Made by a program: the position numbers and the translations under genes. A DNA stretch of 64,000 nt from Liopterus haemorrhoidalis (Eukaryota; Arthropoda; Insecta; Coleoptera; Dytiscidae), in NCBI GenBank assembly GCA_963971575.1, contig OZ020619.1:27470800-27534799 (forward strand). Reading direction: 5' to 3'. This document shows, one piece after another, positions 19,601 to 30,379 of this stretch. The notes beneath the pieces were generated by a model, which saw only the letters and a program-made list of their open reading frames with translations, did no database searches and was not told where the DNA came from. Each line of letters opens with the position of its first letter. The first letter of the stretch is position 1.

Positions 19601-22600
19601 AAATAAATTGGACAAAACTAAAATTTGCGATTTTGATTGAGTTAAGACCACGAATTGACTTTAATTATTTTCAATGCACTTTTTTATTCTTCTTCGGACT
19701 GCGTGGATTCGCTTGCAGTCCTTGGAGATAATTCTCTCGTCCCCATGAGCTATGTTCGTGAAGATAGTGGTGTGGCCTCCATTAGCCAAAGTATTAAGCT
19801 TATGGAAAATGAGAAATAATTAAACGCTTATGAGAATTTTCAGACTTTCTTTCTCTTTTTTATGAGACTTTTAACAATCACCATAAACACACCAAACACA
19901 TGCACCAAAAACAAGTTAAATATAATAGTTTATTTAACAGCTGTAGAAAAAAAATTATTTTTCCACTAATATATAATATACGTTCATTACAGGCGTGTCA
20001 GTGATTAGTAAATGTAGCACGTTCCCCACTCCTTTTTATTTTGCTGATATATTTTTTGATAGAGTTGGTCTTGGTCAGTGAGTTAATTAGTTGAGGCAAG
20101 TATTGTTATTTTAACTGATTTTACTTTCCGTATGACAACGTACATGGTCGTTGCTAGGCAACGTAATAAATAGGTTGAAAGCAACTGTCAAATTATTGTT
20201 AGTTTTGAAAGGGAACTGAATAAAAATTAAATAATTAATCGTGGAAAAAGCATAATATGAAACTTGCATGAAATAGTCATTTCTCACTCGTATGAATTGC
20301 ACTACTCGCGTGCGGCTCGTGGCGCAACTTTCATACTCGTGTGAAATGACCATCATTCCATGCTCGTTGCATAATATACTATTATCTACGACCAGCAAAT
20401 ATCAAACGCTTTATGAGTCCAGTTGTAACTACATAATACTGTTCAAAATACAACAAGTTTAAAAAAATAACGCCCATGCGTGCTCACCCCGAAAAATTAT
20501 CGTTTTTTACACTGTAAATTTTTATTTATTAAGTTGGTTAGTTAATATGTTTGGCGCTCAGCAATGATGACTATTTGCGCCTCATACTTTAATCTAGACT
20601 ATTATTTATAAATTAAAATTAATAAAACAATAAATAACAGTATTTTAAACATTGCTGTAGATTACAATCAGTTGAATGTTCGGTAGCCATCTTGTGACGT
20701 CGATTCTGAAGTTTTATAATTGACACTTAGAATTTCTATGTTTTTAATTCCAATTTACTAATTTTTAATGATAAAACTATATAGTTTCGATAAATTGCGA
20801 TAAAAGCCTGGCAAGTTACAGTTCTTCTGGATACAAGCCCTTATTCATGATGAAATTGTCAAATTTCGATCTTTTTCTAAATAACATGCGCGAAAAGTTA
20901 AGGACCAGACAGGATCGCGCAGGACAATTAATAATAATAATAATAATAATAATATAATTTATTGGACTAAAGAACAGCCAACGGCTGATTACACTTTAAC
21001 CTTTCGAAATTGAAAATTTTTACAATTAGATAAAAATACCATACATGTGCAAAAAGAACATCAAAATATAATATTAAGTTTTATTATTAATTAGGGTAAA
21101 AAAATCAGTCTGTTTCGAGCGCTTGTGGCTTGTGGATGATTTAATCCAGTTTTTTTTTTTATGTAGAGGCCAATTCGCTGATGTCTCTTTATAGCGTAAT
21201 TAATAGAGTTTTTAGTTACATTCCAAAACACCAGCGATATCCAATACTGCGTCCATCTTCATATAATGGAGCAGCTCGTACAACGTCTTCCGGTCACATT
21301 TTAATTTTATTGCACAAAAAAAGACATGAATTTAGAAATCTCTAAGACGGGTAACTAATGGCAAAATTTTATTTTAACAATGAGTTAATTGTTAGTTTTA
21401 ATTTGTGTTAAAATTTACGTACTTAATATGCGATATTATATAGTCTTCGTTCAAACGGGCATTATTTATTTTTACACAGATCAATTCTGTAAAAAGTTAC
21501 TGTGTAGTAACGTTACTACAAGACAAAATATTATAAAAAATATAATGACTTTCATTCATGATAGTAACTGATCTTGCGCATAGTGACAAATTTAGTTACT
21601 ATGATCATAATAACTGAGTTACAGAATTGGTCTGTATGCCTGTTTAAATAGTCACAAATAATATTTGTTTATGCAGGCATTGTGTTACGTCCCAAATGAT
21701 CAGTTAATTGCTTAATTAATTTTTATTGCCATCTCTACATACAGACGGACAGATAAAACCATGCTGGGAAGCCAAACCGGAGTTTCGGATACTCGGTTTC
21801 AAATACTTCCTTTGTGCTGCCCAGTATTAACTAATTTTGTTAATAAAATTTAAGAAACATATTTTCCATTACCAACAATAAAAATAATAATTTCCTCTTT
21901 CTAGATCATAATAAAATGCTACAAAGATTACGGACCCCAGGACGTATTCCTTAGTTTCAATGGTGGAAAAGATTGTACAGTTCTTTTGTACTTAACAGTG
22001 TATGTGTTAAAAACGTCATATCCTAATTACACGGATCCACTTTTGTGTTTATATGTACAGTCTCAACATCCGTTTCCAGAAGTAGAAAGTTTTATAGACA
22101 AATGTAGAAGAATGTTTAATTTAGAAATAGTAACTTATGTAAAGGATGTCAAAGCTGGACTTGCAGAAATGTTAAATACGAGAGGTAATTTGAAAGCATG
22201 TTTGATGGGAACCAGAAGAACGGATCCATACTCAGAACACCTTAAACATTTCCAGGTAAGAATACAGTTTTTGTTTTCTAATTTCTTCCTTATATAGTTT
22301 TGAATCTCTATCTCTTATACAATATATAAAAGAGGAAAGTTGTTTGTTTGTTCGCAATACATTCCTAGGCCGTTTAACCGATATAGACCAAGATTTAACA
22401 CAAACTAATGGTGCAAAAAATAATCGGTTTTTAAAAGATTTACATGTTTTTAGAGCCGACGGAAATAAGTCGGATAAAATCTTGTGTACGGAACATTAAA
22501 ATTGTTACGACGGCTAAACTGTAAGGGCCGGTTTCTGAAAGTTAACTATAACCAAAGGGTCAGAAAATGGTTGCTATGATTACTTGTGGGATTGTTATAT

Positions 22601-23924
22601 TGTAACCGAGTTTAACCAAAAGATTAAACTCGGCTAAGCTGTCAGAAACCGGCCCTAAGAGATATATAGAAAATATATATGACAGATTTTTAAGGTTTAA
22701 TGTTACTACAAAAAAGTCCGCGAGAACATATATCGCATGTCAATATACATAACTCATAATTATCATTTATAAGTTTTCATTTTCGTCGAAAATTTTAACG
22801 CTCTGTTTACTGTGGAATATCGTCGTTACCTTTAAAGATTTACGAAGAGAAATTACTTTAATGGCAAGAGTATTTACTAATGGAAAAAAGCCCTTTAACC
22901 CATTTTCCTATAGATCAGAAGTAATCACAGAAAGAACATCACAGTAAATACATTAATCTAATGCGCCTATTGGTAAACGCTACTCTGGTCAGTCTGATCG
23001 TTAGGCGTTAGAGCGGGGTGCTGGTGGTTTAACTAATTGTTGATAACGTAATGGACGAAATTTGGTTTCTGCGCATGGGAACCGCTAACATCCGCCTTAT
23101 GTTGAACGAAGTCTATATCCTCTGGCGAACTTTATTAGATAATCTTTTTTCCAAGTTAAGATCTACTATACTAGCGTCGGCGAATCAGTGCAGTTACGTC
23201 ACAATACGAAACCAACGAATGTATTGTTTGGAACAATGCAATTGTTTGTTACGTCGTGTGACGTAACTGCAGTGATTCGCCGACGCTAGCATACTACATT
23301 TTTTGGCTACATTATGTCAATACATGTGTTAAGGTTTAGCCAATGTAATCAGTTACAATTGCACGGAGAACGCGAAGTTGATGGTTTACCCATCATAACG
23401 CCCCCTAGAGGGACACAGCCGAAGTCGGAGCCCTTAGTAAAAACCTTTCTTGGATTATTTTACCCTTCTGTACCTAATTTGATCCAGATCGGTCAAAGGG
23501 CTTAGGTGTACATAGCAAACAAACAGACCGACAGTTTCGTTAAAATGTATTTCCTGAGTCATGTATATAGTTGTTTGTTTTCCCTTCTGTTTTTTTTTTT
23601 TTTTTTTTATTAATTAAACAAAAATGTCTGTAATTTACTCTATATTTTAATTTATAGATGACAGATCCAGGTTGGCCGGAAGTAATGAGAGTTAGTCCGA
23701 TATTGGACTGGAAATATTCCGATATTTGGGACTTTTTATTGATCTCAAAAGTGTCCTATTGCGAATTATACGACCGTGGTTACACATCTCTTGGGAGCCA
23801 AACAAATACTATTCCTAACCCGGCGTTGAAGTACGTTGAGAAAGGGACAAAGGAAGAAAAATATCTACCTGCCTGGCATTTAAAAGACGAATCTAAAGAA
23901 CGCCATGGACGAGCACGATTGTAA
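16572..23924 (+). CDS. Flad1: FAD synthase (FMN adenylyltransferase), three exons
   Basis: Joining 16572-16652, 21905-22255 and 23658-23924 gives 232 residues with two phase-0 introns. The enzyme transfers AMP from ATP to FMN, making FAD in the cytosol or mitochondria. It is the PAPS-reductase-like adenylyltransferase domain: the PP-loop variant SFNGGKDCTV lies at residues 44-53, SQHPFPEV at 80-87, the GTRRTDP loop at 129-135 and SPILDWKYSDIWDFL from 157, followed by YDRGYTSLGS and NTIPNPAL. These are the FMN- and ATP-contacting motifs of FAD1/FLAD1. The N-terminal molybdopterin-binding-like domain of human FLAD1 is absent, as in yeast FAD1, so the protein is a single-domain form. The introns hold a SINE, hAT elements and other repeats. 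Confidence 0.95.
17013..17536. mobile_element. hAT element with nested REP-F
   Basis: Inverted ends CAGTGTTTCCCAATC and TAGGAAACACTG are flanked by a perfect 8-bp duplication, GTCTAAAG (17005-17012 and 17537-17544). Next to each end are GGCACA words. REP-F occupies its centre. Confidence 0.9.
17116..17487 (+). repeat. REP-F copy 1
   Basis: About 370 bp starting TTTTTACCGACCGCCAACAT and ending near AACTTTTATTT. It is repeated in the same orientation at 53576-53943. It has no coding capacity. Confidence 0.8.
17545..18085. other. Unassigned intronic sequence
   Basis: Part of FAD synthase intron 1. No coding frame or named repeat was recognised. Confidence 0.45.
18099..18243 (+). mobile_element. 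tRNA-derived SINE, intact with target duplications
   Basis: The 5' part has box A (GTAGCGTAGTGGTAAC) and box B (GGGTTCGAATCCT) spaced as in a tRNA. The unrelated body CCTGGCTAATTGCCAAAGTA follows, then an A-rich tail. A perfect 13-bp target duplication, AAACTGTTTTGTC, lies at 18086-18098 and 18244-18256, which fixes the ends. A second copy sharing the same body is on the minus strand at 45077-45250. Confidence 0.9.
18244..19976. other. Rest of FAD synthase intron 1, left part
   Basis: Mostly AT-rich. At 18473-18605 a GC-rich remnant contains GGTCCGGGCCCC and GGCCCGGGCC, which look like decayed ends of a hAT-type element. At 19374-19403 AACTGCACTGTTTCGCCGAT echoes the inverted repeat at 23164-23296. 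The frame at 19263-19574 is unrecognised and probably chance. Confidence 0.45.
19977..20387 (+). repeat. REP-C copy 1 (carries an X-box-like palindrome)
   Basis: The repeat starts TATACGTTCATTACAGGCGT and ends CGTTGCATAATATACTATTA. It is repeated in the same orientation at 52451-53012. It contains CGTTGCTAGGCAACG at 20149-20163 and a near-palindromic CpG-rich block at 20279-20349 that is inverted relative to the other copy. Confidence 0.8.
20149..20163. promoter_or_regulatory. RFX/X-box-like palindrome in REP-C
   Basis: CGTTGCTAGGCAACG is a 15-bp palindrome apart from its central TAG. Its reverse complement reads GTTGCCTAGCAAC, the consensus form of RFX X-box sites in animals. Whether it is bound here is unknown. 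Confidence 0.45.
20386..20647 (+). repeat. REP-E copy 1
   Basis: About 260 bp sharing GTTTGGCGCTCAGCAATGAT, ACTATTTGCGC and AATAAATAACAGTATT with 63470-63742 in the same orientation. It abuts REP-C copy 1. A shorter fragment lies at 36796-36870. Confidence 0.75.
20928..20958. repeat. (AAT)n microsatellite
   Basis: About nine tandem TAA/AAT units. They sit beside a transposase remnant on the minus strand. Confidence 0.85.
21105..21302 (-). pseudogene. Tc1-like transposase helix-turn-helix remnant
   Basis: Read on the minus strand with one frame shift, it gives PEDVVRAAPLYEDGRS, then SINYAIKRHQRIGLY and ATSARNR. These match the paired-type helix-turn-helix and the linker that begins Tc1-like transposases. 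Stops and the frame shift make it non-functional, and the DDE domain is missing. Confidence 0.55.
21905..22255 (+). CDS. Flad1: FAD synthase exon 2 (PP-loop and GTRR motifs)
   Basis: This encodes 117 residues. The acceptor is TCTTTCTAG and the donor CAG/GTAAGA. Both catalytic-loop motifs of the first half of the domain are here. Confidence 0.95.
22525..22655. mobile_element. Short PIF/Harbinger-like MITE
   Basis: Inverted ends GGGCCGGTTTCTGA and TCAGAAACCGGCCC are flanked by TAA on both sides (22522-22524 and 22656-22658). It is only 131 bp and non-coding. Confidence 0.85.
23035..23125 (-). mobile_element. MITE-B copy 2 (partial)
   Basis: It contains TTGTTGATAACGTAATGGAC, TTCTGCGCATGGGA and TGTTGAACGAAG, one end of the MITE-B family. 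The plus-strand frame at 23051-23266 is therefore not a gene. Confidence 0.65.
23164..23296. mobile_element. Inverted-repeat MITE
   Basis: CTAGCGTCGGCGAATCAGTG at 23171 returns in reverse complement ending at 23290. The arms are about 35 bp, contain GTTACGTCACA, and end in TAGTAT/ATACTA-like flanks. It is non-coding, and no target duplication was resolved. Confidence 0.7.
23658..23924 (+). CDS. Flad1: FAD synthase exon 3 (C-terminal half)
   Basis: This encodes 88 residues and the stop TAA. The acceptor is ATTTATAG, after a T-rich tract at 23589-23609. The basic tail ends HGRARL. Confidence 0.95.
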   Translation: MTDPGWPEVMRVSPILDWKYSDIWDFLLISKVSYCELYDRGYTSLGSQTNTIPNPALKYVEKGTKEEKYLPAWHLKDESKERHGRARL

Positions 23925-24369
23925 TATTGATACAATAGAATGTTAGTAGAATTATAGTTTTAAGTAGAGTTCTTTTATCGAATTTATTTACACATATAGG
24001 GATTATTTAATATATTTTATACTCTTCTGCGAGCCACAATACATGGTCAACAGGATGAGCGACATAAATACTTAAGAAGAGAAAATATAAAAAAAATATA
24101 CTCTAGCAGAGATACAACTCAAAAAAATATTAGAACGGCCACATTTGTCCTACGAGCGTTTTTGCGCCATCTCTGTTATCGACTGCATGTTGAAATAGTT
24201 TTCTATGAATTCTCAAACTCACAGATAAATCTCAGAATTACATCACAAGGTAAAAATAGAATTAAAAAGAACGCAGGCATATACCGTAAAACGGGGTTAA
24301 TTTGACCAAAAAGTAAAAAAATGTTTAGAATATTTACAGATTAACTATCTTTTCACAGAAACAATTATA

Positions 24370-24785
24370 CCGGGTGAATTATTTAAGGAGCAACATACAT
24401 GTTTCACATATAATATTAATGAAGTGAGTTTTTGCATTTGCAACATAGCAAATTATGAAAACAAGCTCATATCCATGGTAACAGATGATGCAATGGTGAT
24501 TAGATACAATAGTTATATGACATGATAAAGTTTCTAGACGGCTAAAAAATAGTAGATTAGAAACAATAAATGAATTTTTATTAGTTTGTTTATATTTTCA
24601 TACAAACAAAAATAATAATGTCCTTAATAGCTCAAAGTAGTCCAAAAAATATTTAAAAAATAATATTTTGTCTTTTCTATGGATACGATAAGCATTTGTT
24701 TTATGGCTATGTTGCTTTTGAAATAACTCACTTCATTAACAGTATATGTGAAACATGTATGTTGCTCCTTAAATAATTCATCCGG
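24370..24785. mobile_element. TA-flanked MITE nested in the pogo-like element
   Basis: Inverted ends CCGGGTGAATTATTTAAGGA and its complement continue as arms of about 60 bp (TGTTGCTCC, ACATGTATGT, CACTTCATTAA). TA lies on both sides. It is non-coding. Confidence 0.85.
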
Positions 24786-25217
24786 TATATATTTTTTAAT
24801 ATAGTCAGTGTGTCACCTTGCAAAACAGTACGATTCGGTTGCTTATTTTAAAATGTTGGACAGAAAAAATATTTATTTAGCTACTCTCCGATTTATATGC
24901 TTACACAGTACCTTAAAATATCTATCAATATATTCTACATTATAAATAGTATTTAAACTTGACAGGTAATTTTCAGTGGTGAAATATATCAATACAGGTC
25001 CCCATACTTATTGTTTCTTTACGTTCATAATTTATATTTTTTTCATCATTAAATATGAAATTATGCAAAATTCCTGAAAAATGGGGATAGACTTGACCGA
25101 CACGATCATGAGCACTTATAATAGGTACAGTCGTTATGAATCATATTTGAACTTGTTTACAACCCTCTACCAGTGGTATAAGAAGACAAGTGCTCCAATC
25201 AGATTTGGAGTTTTCGT

Positions 25218-25580
25218 TTGTTTCAGAAGTTTGTAGTTCCTAGTTCCCACTCCAACGGAGACGAAGATTTGAAATCCGAGAGCAGCAATAGACAAAATGA
25301 ACAAGAATACGTTGAGCAAGAAGAAACCTCTGATGATGAAGAGAACTCAGTTGAAATTAAAATGCACAAGTGGATTGTAGTGAAGTTTACAGGAAAAAAA
25401 AAAACAATCTGGCACTTGATTGGTCAAATAACAAGAGTTTTAGATATTATAGCAATAAAATATCTGAAAAATTGTGAAACAAATAAATTTGCCTGGCCTG
25501 AAAAAGAAGAAGCGGATGTTATTAAGCGTGAAGATATTGTCAAAATGCTTGTAGGATTAAATTTCAATATGAATTATTGA
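25218..25580 (+). pseudogene. pogo/Tigger-like transposase C-terminal remnant
   Basis: The 120-residue frame has an acidic, Ser/Glu-rich first half. A small folded second half carries Trp-Ile-Val-Val-Lys-Phe, Gly-Gln-Ile and a terminal Glu-Asp-Ile-Val-Lys-Met pattern. This layout is typical of the C-terminal tail of insect pogo/Tigger-type transposases. It sits between matching inverted ends, so it is read as transposon coding sequence and not a host gene. No DDE residues are present in it. Confidence 0.55.
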
Positions 25581-26420
25581 ATTTTGTTTAATAGTGTTTA
25601 AAATCATAGTTTTTGCAGTTATTGTATATTGCATTATGAAAAATTCAAAGTAAATATATTTCTTGCATATTTTGACTTATTTTGTTAATATGAATAATTT
25701 TTAATATTGTCCTGAACTTGTAGATGTTATTAAAATGTTTTTCTATGGGCAAGTTCACCTTTTTATGCGAAAGAGTTGTTTTGTAAGCAAAATAGAATAC
25801 CCGCTCCAAGTTCTTCCCGATCAGTTTGAACTAGACCAGACGAGATTTTTTTTTTTTTTTTTAATATCGTTGCTAGCGCAAAAAAAATATATTTATTAAT
25901 AGAGAGTCTCAATACCTATGGCTTAGTATGAAAAAAATAAAACGATTATTAACGATCATAAAAATATGATAATTTGAACATAAAAACTGGCCAAGTTCAC
26001 TCCGTTTTACGGTACCGCATATACATGCCCAAAGTTCTAGAGTCTACAAAATGCAAAGATGTACCTAAAAGCGAATGACTTTTACTCATGTGCACTGCAG
26101 TAGTCCTATATTAGCCTCGAAAACTACGAAAATGTCAAAATTGTAGCTAAAATAAACACCATAGGACATATTTTAAGAAAAAGGTTATGGCACTTAATCC
26201 TACTTTGTGCCACCATCTGGCGTGTCGCGCTGTTCAACATAAAATGATGTTATATACAATAGCATCGTTCGCGGATGCAATCCTTCACAAGTTCGCTGCA
26301 CGTGCTCATTACTGCTTGAGCGATTACAATTCTGATTTGATGTTAGTTGTTCAGAATCAGTACTATACACGTGCGTTGGATTCTAACGTGTTTATATATT
26401 GTATATTTTATTATCTAATA

Positions 26421-26729
26421 GAGCGGTGGGCAAACCGCAGCCCTTGATAGTGTTACATGCGGCCCTTCATGAATTATTATATTAGTAGTATTGGTACAAG
26501 TGACTTTTTTCGGGCGCTGAGCAAGATTTGGCACCCATAAACTATATAATACAAGTGATGTCACAAAAAAAGGTCCTCACTTTTAAAATACGAGTGATGA
26601 TCTAAAAAATGATCCTTTTAAAATACAAGTAATGACCTACAAAAAAAAGGTCGGTAAAAATAGTGCGGCCCTTTAAGTCATACTATTTGCGCAAACTGGC
26701 CCTTTTCAAAAAAGTTTGCCTAACGCTGA
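26421..26729. mobile_element. hAT-type MITE with internal 38-bp-type repeats
   Basis: Ends GAGCGGTGGGCAAACC and GTTTGCCTAACGCTG are flanked by a perfect 8-bp duplication, ATCTAATA (26413-26420 and 26730-26737). The interior repeats AAGTGATG and AAAAAAAGGTCCTCAC words. Confidence 0.85.
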
Positions 26730-26737
26730 TCTAATAT

Positions 26738-27730
26738 AAAAGTAAATTAAATTCTATTTTATCATTAAGGTGCTCTTCCATGAATAGGGCATATCGCCCT
26801 TTTGCTGCAAGGGTATCATAACTTAAAATTTGTAATTTTCCTAGAAACACATTTCAAATTTGAGAAGTACTATAGCTTGAACGAGTTCCAACGACGATAC
26901 AATTAGCTTTCTAACGGAATCAATGCAAGTTGAGTTATGATACTATGCCAGTTAAAAATACACCTCGAAGCGATTCCTTCTATACCAATAACTTTATAAA
27001 GGCGATTTTTGAGTTATACCGTTGGATATATTTTGATGCTAGAAATTGTAAAAAAAAAAAAAAAATGGGCAACTTTTGGTACTTAAAACCATTAGAAAGT
27101 ACACACATTTAAAAGGATTATCTGTGAGTAGAACCAAAATAAATTGTACAAACTTGATTATAAATTTGTCTTCTTCGTATTTTGCTAAATGGATAGATAA
27201 GGTTTTATATATTTGGTAGTTAATATTTAAGAAAACGCAAAAGACCTATATTATTATTGTTTTAATATTTTAACACATTATATTATTATGGCTTTGTGTA
27301 GTTATTTTTATGCACAATAATATCGTTGACTGGCGTGCACCCAGAGGAGAGCTCCTCTTAAATATCTCAAATTACACATTTTTAAAGGACTAATTTTTCA
27401 TGTTATCTACGTAGCTCTATAATGCTAGATGAATAGTAGTTTCCTGCATTATGTCCTATTTTCCACTTTGCTCTCCAGTCTCTTATATTTGCCTTCTTCC
27501 TATGCTGGACCATACCATCATCTAGCAACTTCGATAGTCTACCGTTTGGAATTTTTCATGTAGTTGTTATAATTCGATATATATAGTAACAAAGTTATTC
27601 ATAACTAAAAGGAAACGCTATCGTTAAATAACAATTCTATTTATTTAATACTCCTGTTTGAGAATTATCACCATACACTCCCCCAATATATCTTATACAG
27701 AGCGTTCATAAATGACTGACAGGCGTTTGA
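26738..27730. other. Unassigned intergenic sequence with one shared block
   Basis: CACCTCGAAGCGATTC and the following 60 bp (26960-27030) reappear at 47075-47150, so part of this is a dispersed repeat. Nothing coding was recognised. Confidence 0.45.
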
Positions 27731-27803
27731 AAATTGTCAATGGCCGACAGCTGTCATTGTCAAATAATATCCGTAACTACGTTTATGATTAAATGCATGC
27801 GCG
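27731..27803. repeat. Short dispersed repeat (partner of 10429-10500)
   Basis: It contains GACAGCTGTCATTGTCAAAT and ATCCGTAACTACGTTTATGA, inverted relative to the copy in the RBIS intron. Confidence 0.65.
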
Positions 27804-27949
27804 AAATTTGAAACTATAAACTTTGTGATATGAAAATTACCAACATGCAACGAGTTTAATTCAATCGCCTATCAATCATTAATGAACACATATACAAAGC
27901 GTATTTGTGAGTCCCCCATAAGAAAAAATTCCGAGTGCGCGCCTGATAA

Positions 27950-29584
27950 CGCTAGTATACAGTGTTTCTGCGCAAAAAGTTTTGAATAATGAATCTAATG
28001 TAATTTTCGATGCTGAACACGAATCTGACCTTGAAAATTTTCTATCACGTCAGGTTTTGGAGATATACGAAAAAAACGTGTTTTGATATATAATGTATAT
28101 TTTATTGAATATAATGTACAAATTAGAAATATTGAGCATGAACTTTTTGTCTTTTATATGATTTTGGATCTGTTTCACGTATTAGTGTCCAACAATAGCC
28201 ACCAATCATATTTTCATAACGTATCTTTGATAACGCTTCTCAAGTATCATTAAATCCTGTTGAAAACGTTCGCCTTGTTCATAGCTTGTGGCACCTAAGT
28301 TCTCTGGGAAGAAATCAAGATGGGAATGTAAAAAATGAATTTTAAGAGACATTCGTGCACCTAGTGCTTTATAGTTTTTCAATAACTCTGCAACAATCTC
28401 CCTGTAACTGTCAATTTTTTTGTTACCAAGAAAACTATCAACAATAGAATGAAATGATGACCAAGCGGCAGCTTCTTTCGTGGATAAACACCTCGCAAAC
28501 TCCTCATCATGTAACAATTTTCTAATTTTAGGACCCACAAATATTCCTTCTTTAATTTTTGCATAAGACAGTTGAGGAAATTTGGTCATCAAATATTTAA
28601 AAGCAGAACTGTTTACATCCAATGCTTTGACAATTTTTTTAATAAGATCAAGTTTAATATGAAGGGGTGGAAGGAAAACATTTTTGGGGTCGATTAGAGG
28701 TTGATGTTTAACATTTTCTTTGTCAGGTGAGAAATTTAGCCTAGCAGGCCAAGTTTGTCTTTTGTAGTGCCGTTCGGTCGCACGACTATCCCATAGGCAC
28801 AAAAAACAACAAAATTTATTGAAACCACTTTGCAAATCAGTTACTAAACCAATCACTTTAAGTCACGGATTAAGTCACTTAGCTCTTTTTGTGTCACCAA
28901 ATGTCTATTTAAAGTGTGTTTTTTTTCTTCTATGTCTCTTCTATGTCGCCACTACTCGCAGTCGCAATTGGTTCTATTGGCAATTGTTGAAAATCTGGGG
29001 TATCGTTGGAGGTATTACCAGGACAAATTGGAAATTTATCATCTTCTGAATTAATAATTGGCTTAGTTACAGATGAAACATCAGCGTATTTGAGTTTATG
29101 TTTGCTTTTTGAACTAATTCCGAACACATTGGTTAAACAAAAATAACAATCCAAATTGTGATTTCTCGGCTCACTCCAAAGCATTGGTGTACCATATGGT
29201 AAATAAATTTTATCTCCTCTTGCCCATTTATGTAAAGTCACCCTACAAGAGTTACAAAAAACATGTGGTGTTCATTGTTGGTTTTGGTTACTAACCGCAA
29301 AACCAAAGTAATGTAAATAGGTAAATTTTAGCGATTCTATAATAACTCAATTCTTTTTTCTGACAATATATTGTCCACAAACATAACAAAAATAGTTTGG
29401 ATCAATTTTACACATTCTTCTCGACATTTTTATGCACTAATCTGCAACAAAACAACGTTTCTACGCGATATTGTTTGAAAATCCGCTACAACTACCTTAA
29501 ATGACATGCGTACATGTACACCGAAAAACGTTGGGAAATGTTTCACTCTTTGCGCAAAAAAAAGTTAAATTTTGTATACTAGTG
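27950..29584. mobile_element. TAA-flanked element encoding an unclassified Cys-rich protein
   Basis: Short ends CGCTAGTATACA and TGTATACTAGTG match at 11 of 12 positions as inverted repeats. TAA lies directly outside each (27947-27949 and 29585-29587). A TGCGCAAA word lies 16-25 bp inside each end. The only content is the minus-strand pseudogene below. The 3-bp duplication is like PIF/Harbinger, but the protein shows no Harbinger motifs. Confidence 0.6.
28206..29430 (-). pseudogene. Unclassified repeat-borne protein with CxxC motifs (broken)
   Basis: The minus-strand reading begins MSRRMCKIDPNYFCYVCGQY near 29430 and meets a stop. It resumes at 29241 with a Cys-poor linker containing DCYFCL, breaks again, and continues from 28856 as a 216-residue frame. 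That frame has FNKFCCFLCLWDSRATERHY, later LPPLHIKLDLIKK, MSLKIHFLHSHLD and EQGERFQQD. The same order of motifs is familiar from a repeated, uncharacterised protein in insects and other invertebrates. In those proteins the part before FCCFLC is longer, so this copy seems internally deleted as well as interrupted. No function is assigned. Confidence 0.6.
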
Positions 29585-30057
29585 TAATTTGATATTGGCT
29601 CGCCAATACTATAGTAGAAAATATTTAATTTTGTAGTGTTTAGGAATCAGCAGTATTAATTATTTTGAGATTTAAATATCAAAATTAATTTATTTGCACC
29701 AAATATGATTTTAAGTGACTATAAAGTTTTTATATAAATTTATTTGTATATATTGGAAAATATTATATTATATATTATAGTTATAATTATGAATTAGACT
29801 AATTTTTATATAATTAGGTGTTTTAATAACTAAATTTATCTGTGCAGAACATATAAATATCAACATCTATAGAATTTAATTTTTTAAATTTATAAAAACG
29901 AAAATTTAGAATATAATATATTCACATAATTAAAATTATGTACAGTTTTTCACCTTAATTCTTTATAAAATTGACTGGCTAACCTAAATAGCAGAGGTGA
30001 CCGAGAAGACGTTCATAATTAAAAGAACTATATACGAAAAAATGCTGTTTTCTAGAG

Positions 30058-30379
30058 CAGTCCTTCTTAAACTTTTTGATGTCGCGGCTCCCCTGCAACT
30101 CAAATCAATAACCCACGGCCCCCCTAATTTTTGTTTTTGGAACCAAGATTAGTTAAAATATATACATACATATAGTTTTTTGCGCTCAGATCATTCAAAA
30201 GATCATTCAATAATCTATGTATAATGAAGAATAATATTTATGTAGTATTAAAGTTAAAGCTACTCATCCTTTTTAAGTAATAAAATAATTAAGTGTTATA
30301 TTTACGACTCTTCGCGGCCCCCTTGTGGGAACACCACGGCCCCTTAGAGGGCCGCGGCCCACCATTTTAAGTAGCACTG
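30058..30379. mobile_element. hAT-type MITE
   Basis: It starts CAGTCCTTCTTAAAC and ends TTTAAGTAGCACTG, flanked by a perfect 8-bp duplication, TTCTAGAG (30050-30057 and 30380-30387). GCGGCCC words near the right end mirror GCGGCTCCC on the left. Confidence 0.9.

Larger units (their letters stand above)
24284..26012. mobile_element. pogo/Tigger-like element
   Basis: Inverted ends CCGTAAAACGG, each followed inward by a TTGACC/GGCCAAGTT-type word, are flanked by TA (24282-24283 and 26013-26014). It carries a transposase C-terminal remnant at 25218-25580 and a nested MITE at 24370-24785. The right end of a related copy is at 42556-42607. Confidence 0.75.

Noticed and set aside
25218..25580. Host gene
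   Set aside because: It lies between matching pogo-like ends with TA flanks and its second half resembles a pogo/Tigger transposase tail.
28206..28856. Intact host gene of 216 residues
   Set aside because: Upstream coding pieces in other frames show that it is the 3' part of a longer, broken gene inside a TAA-flanked element.
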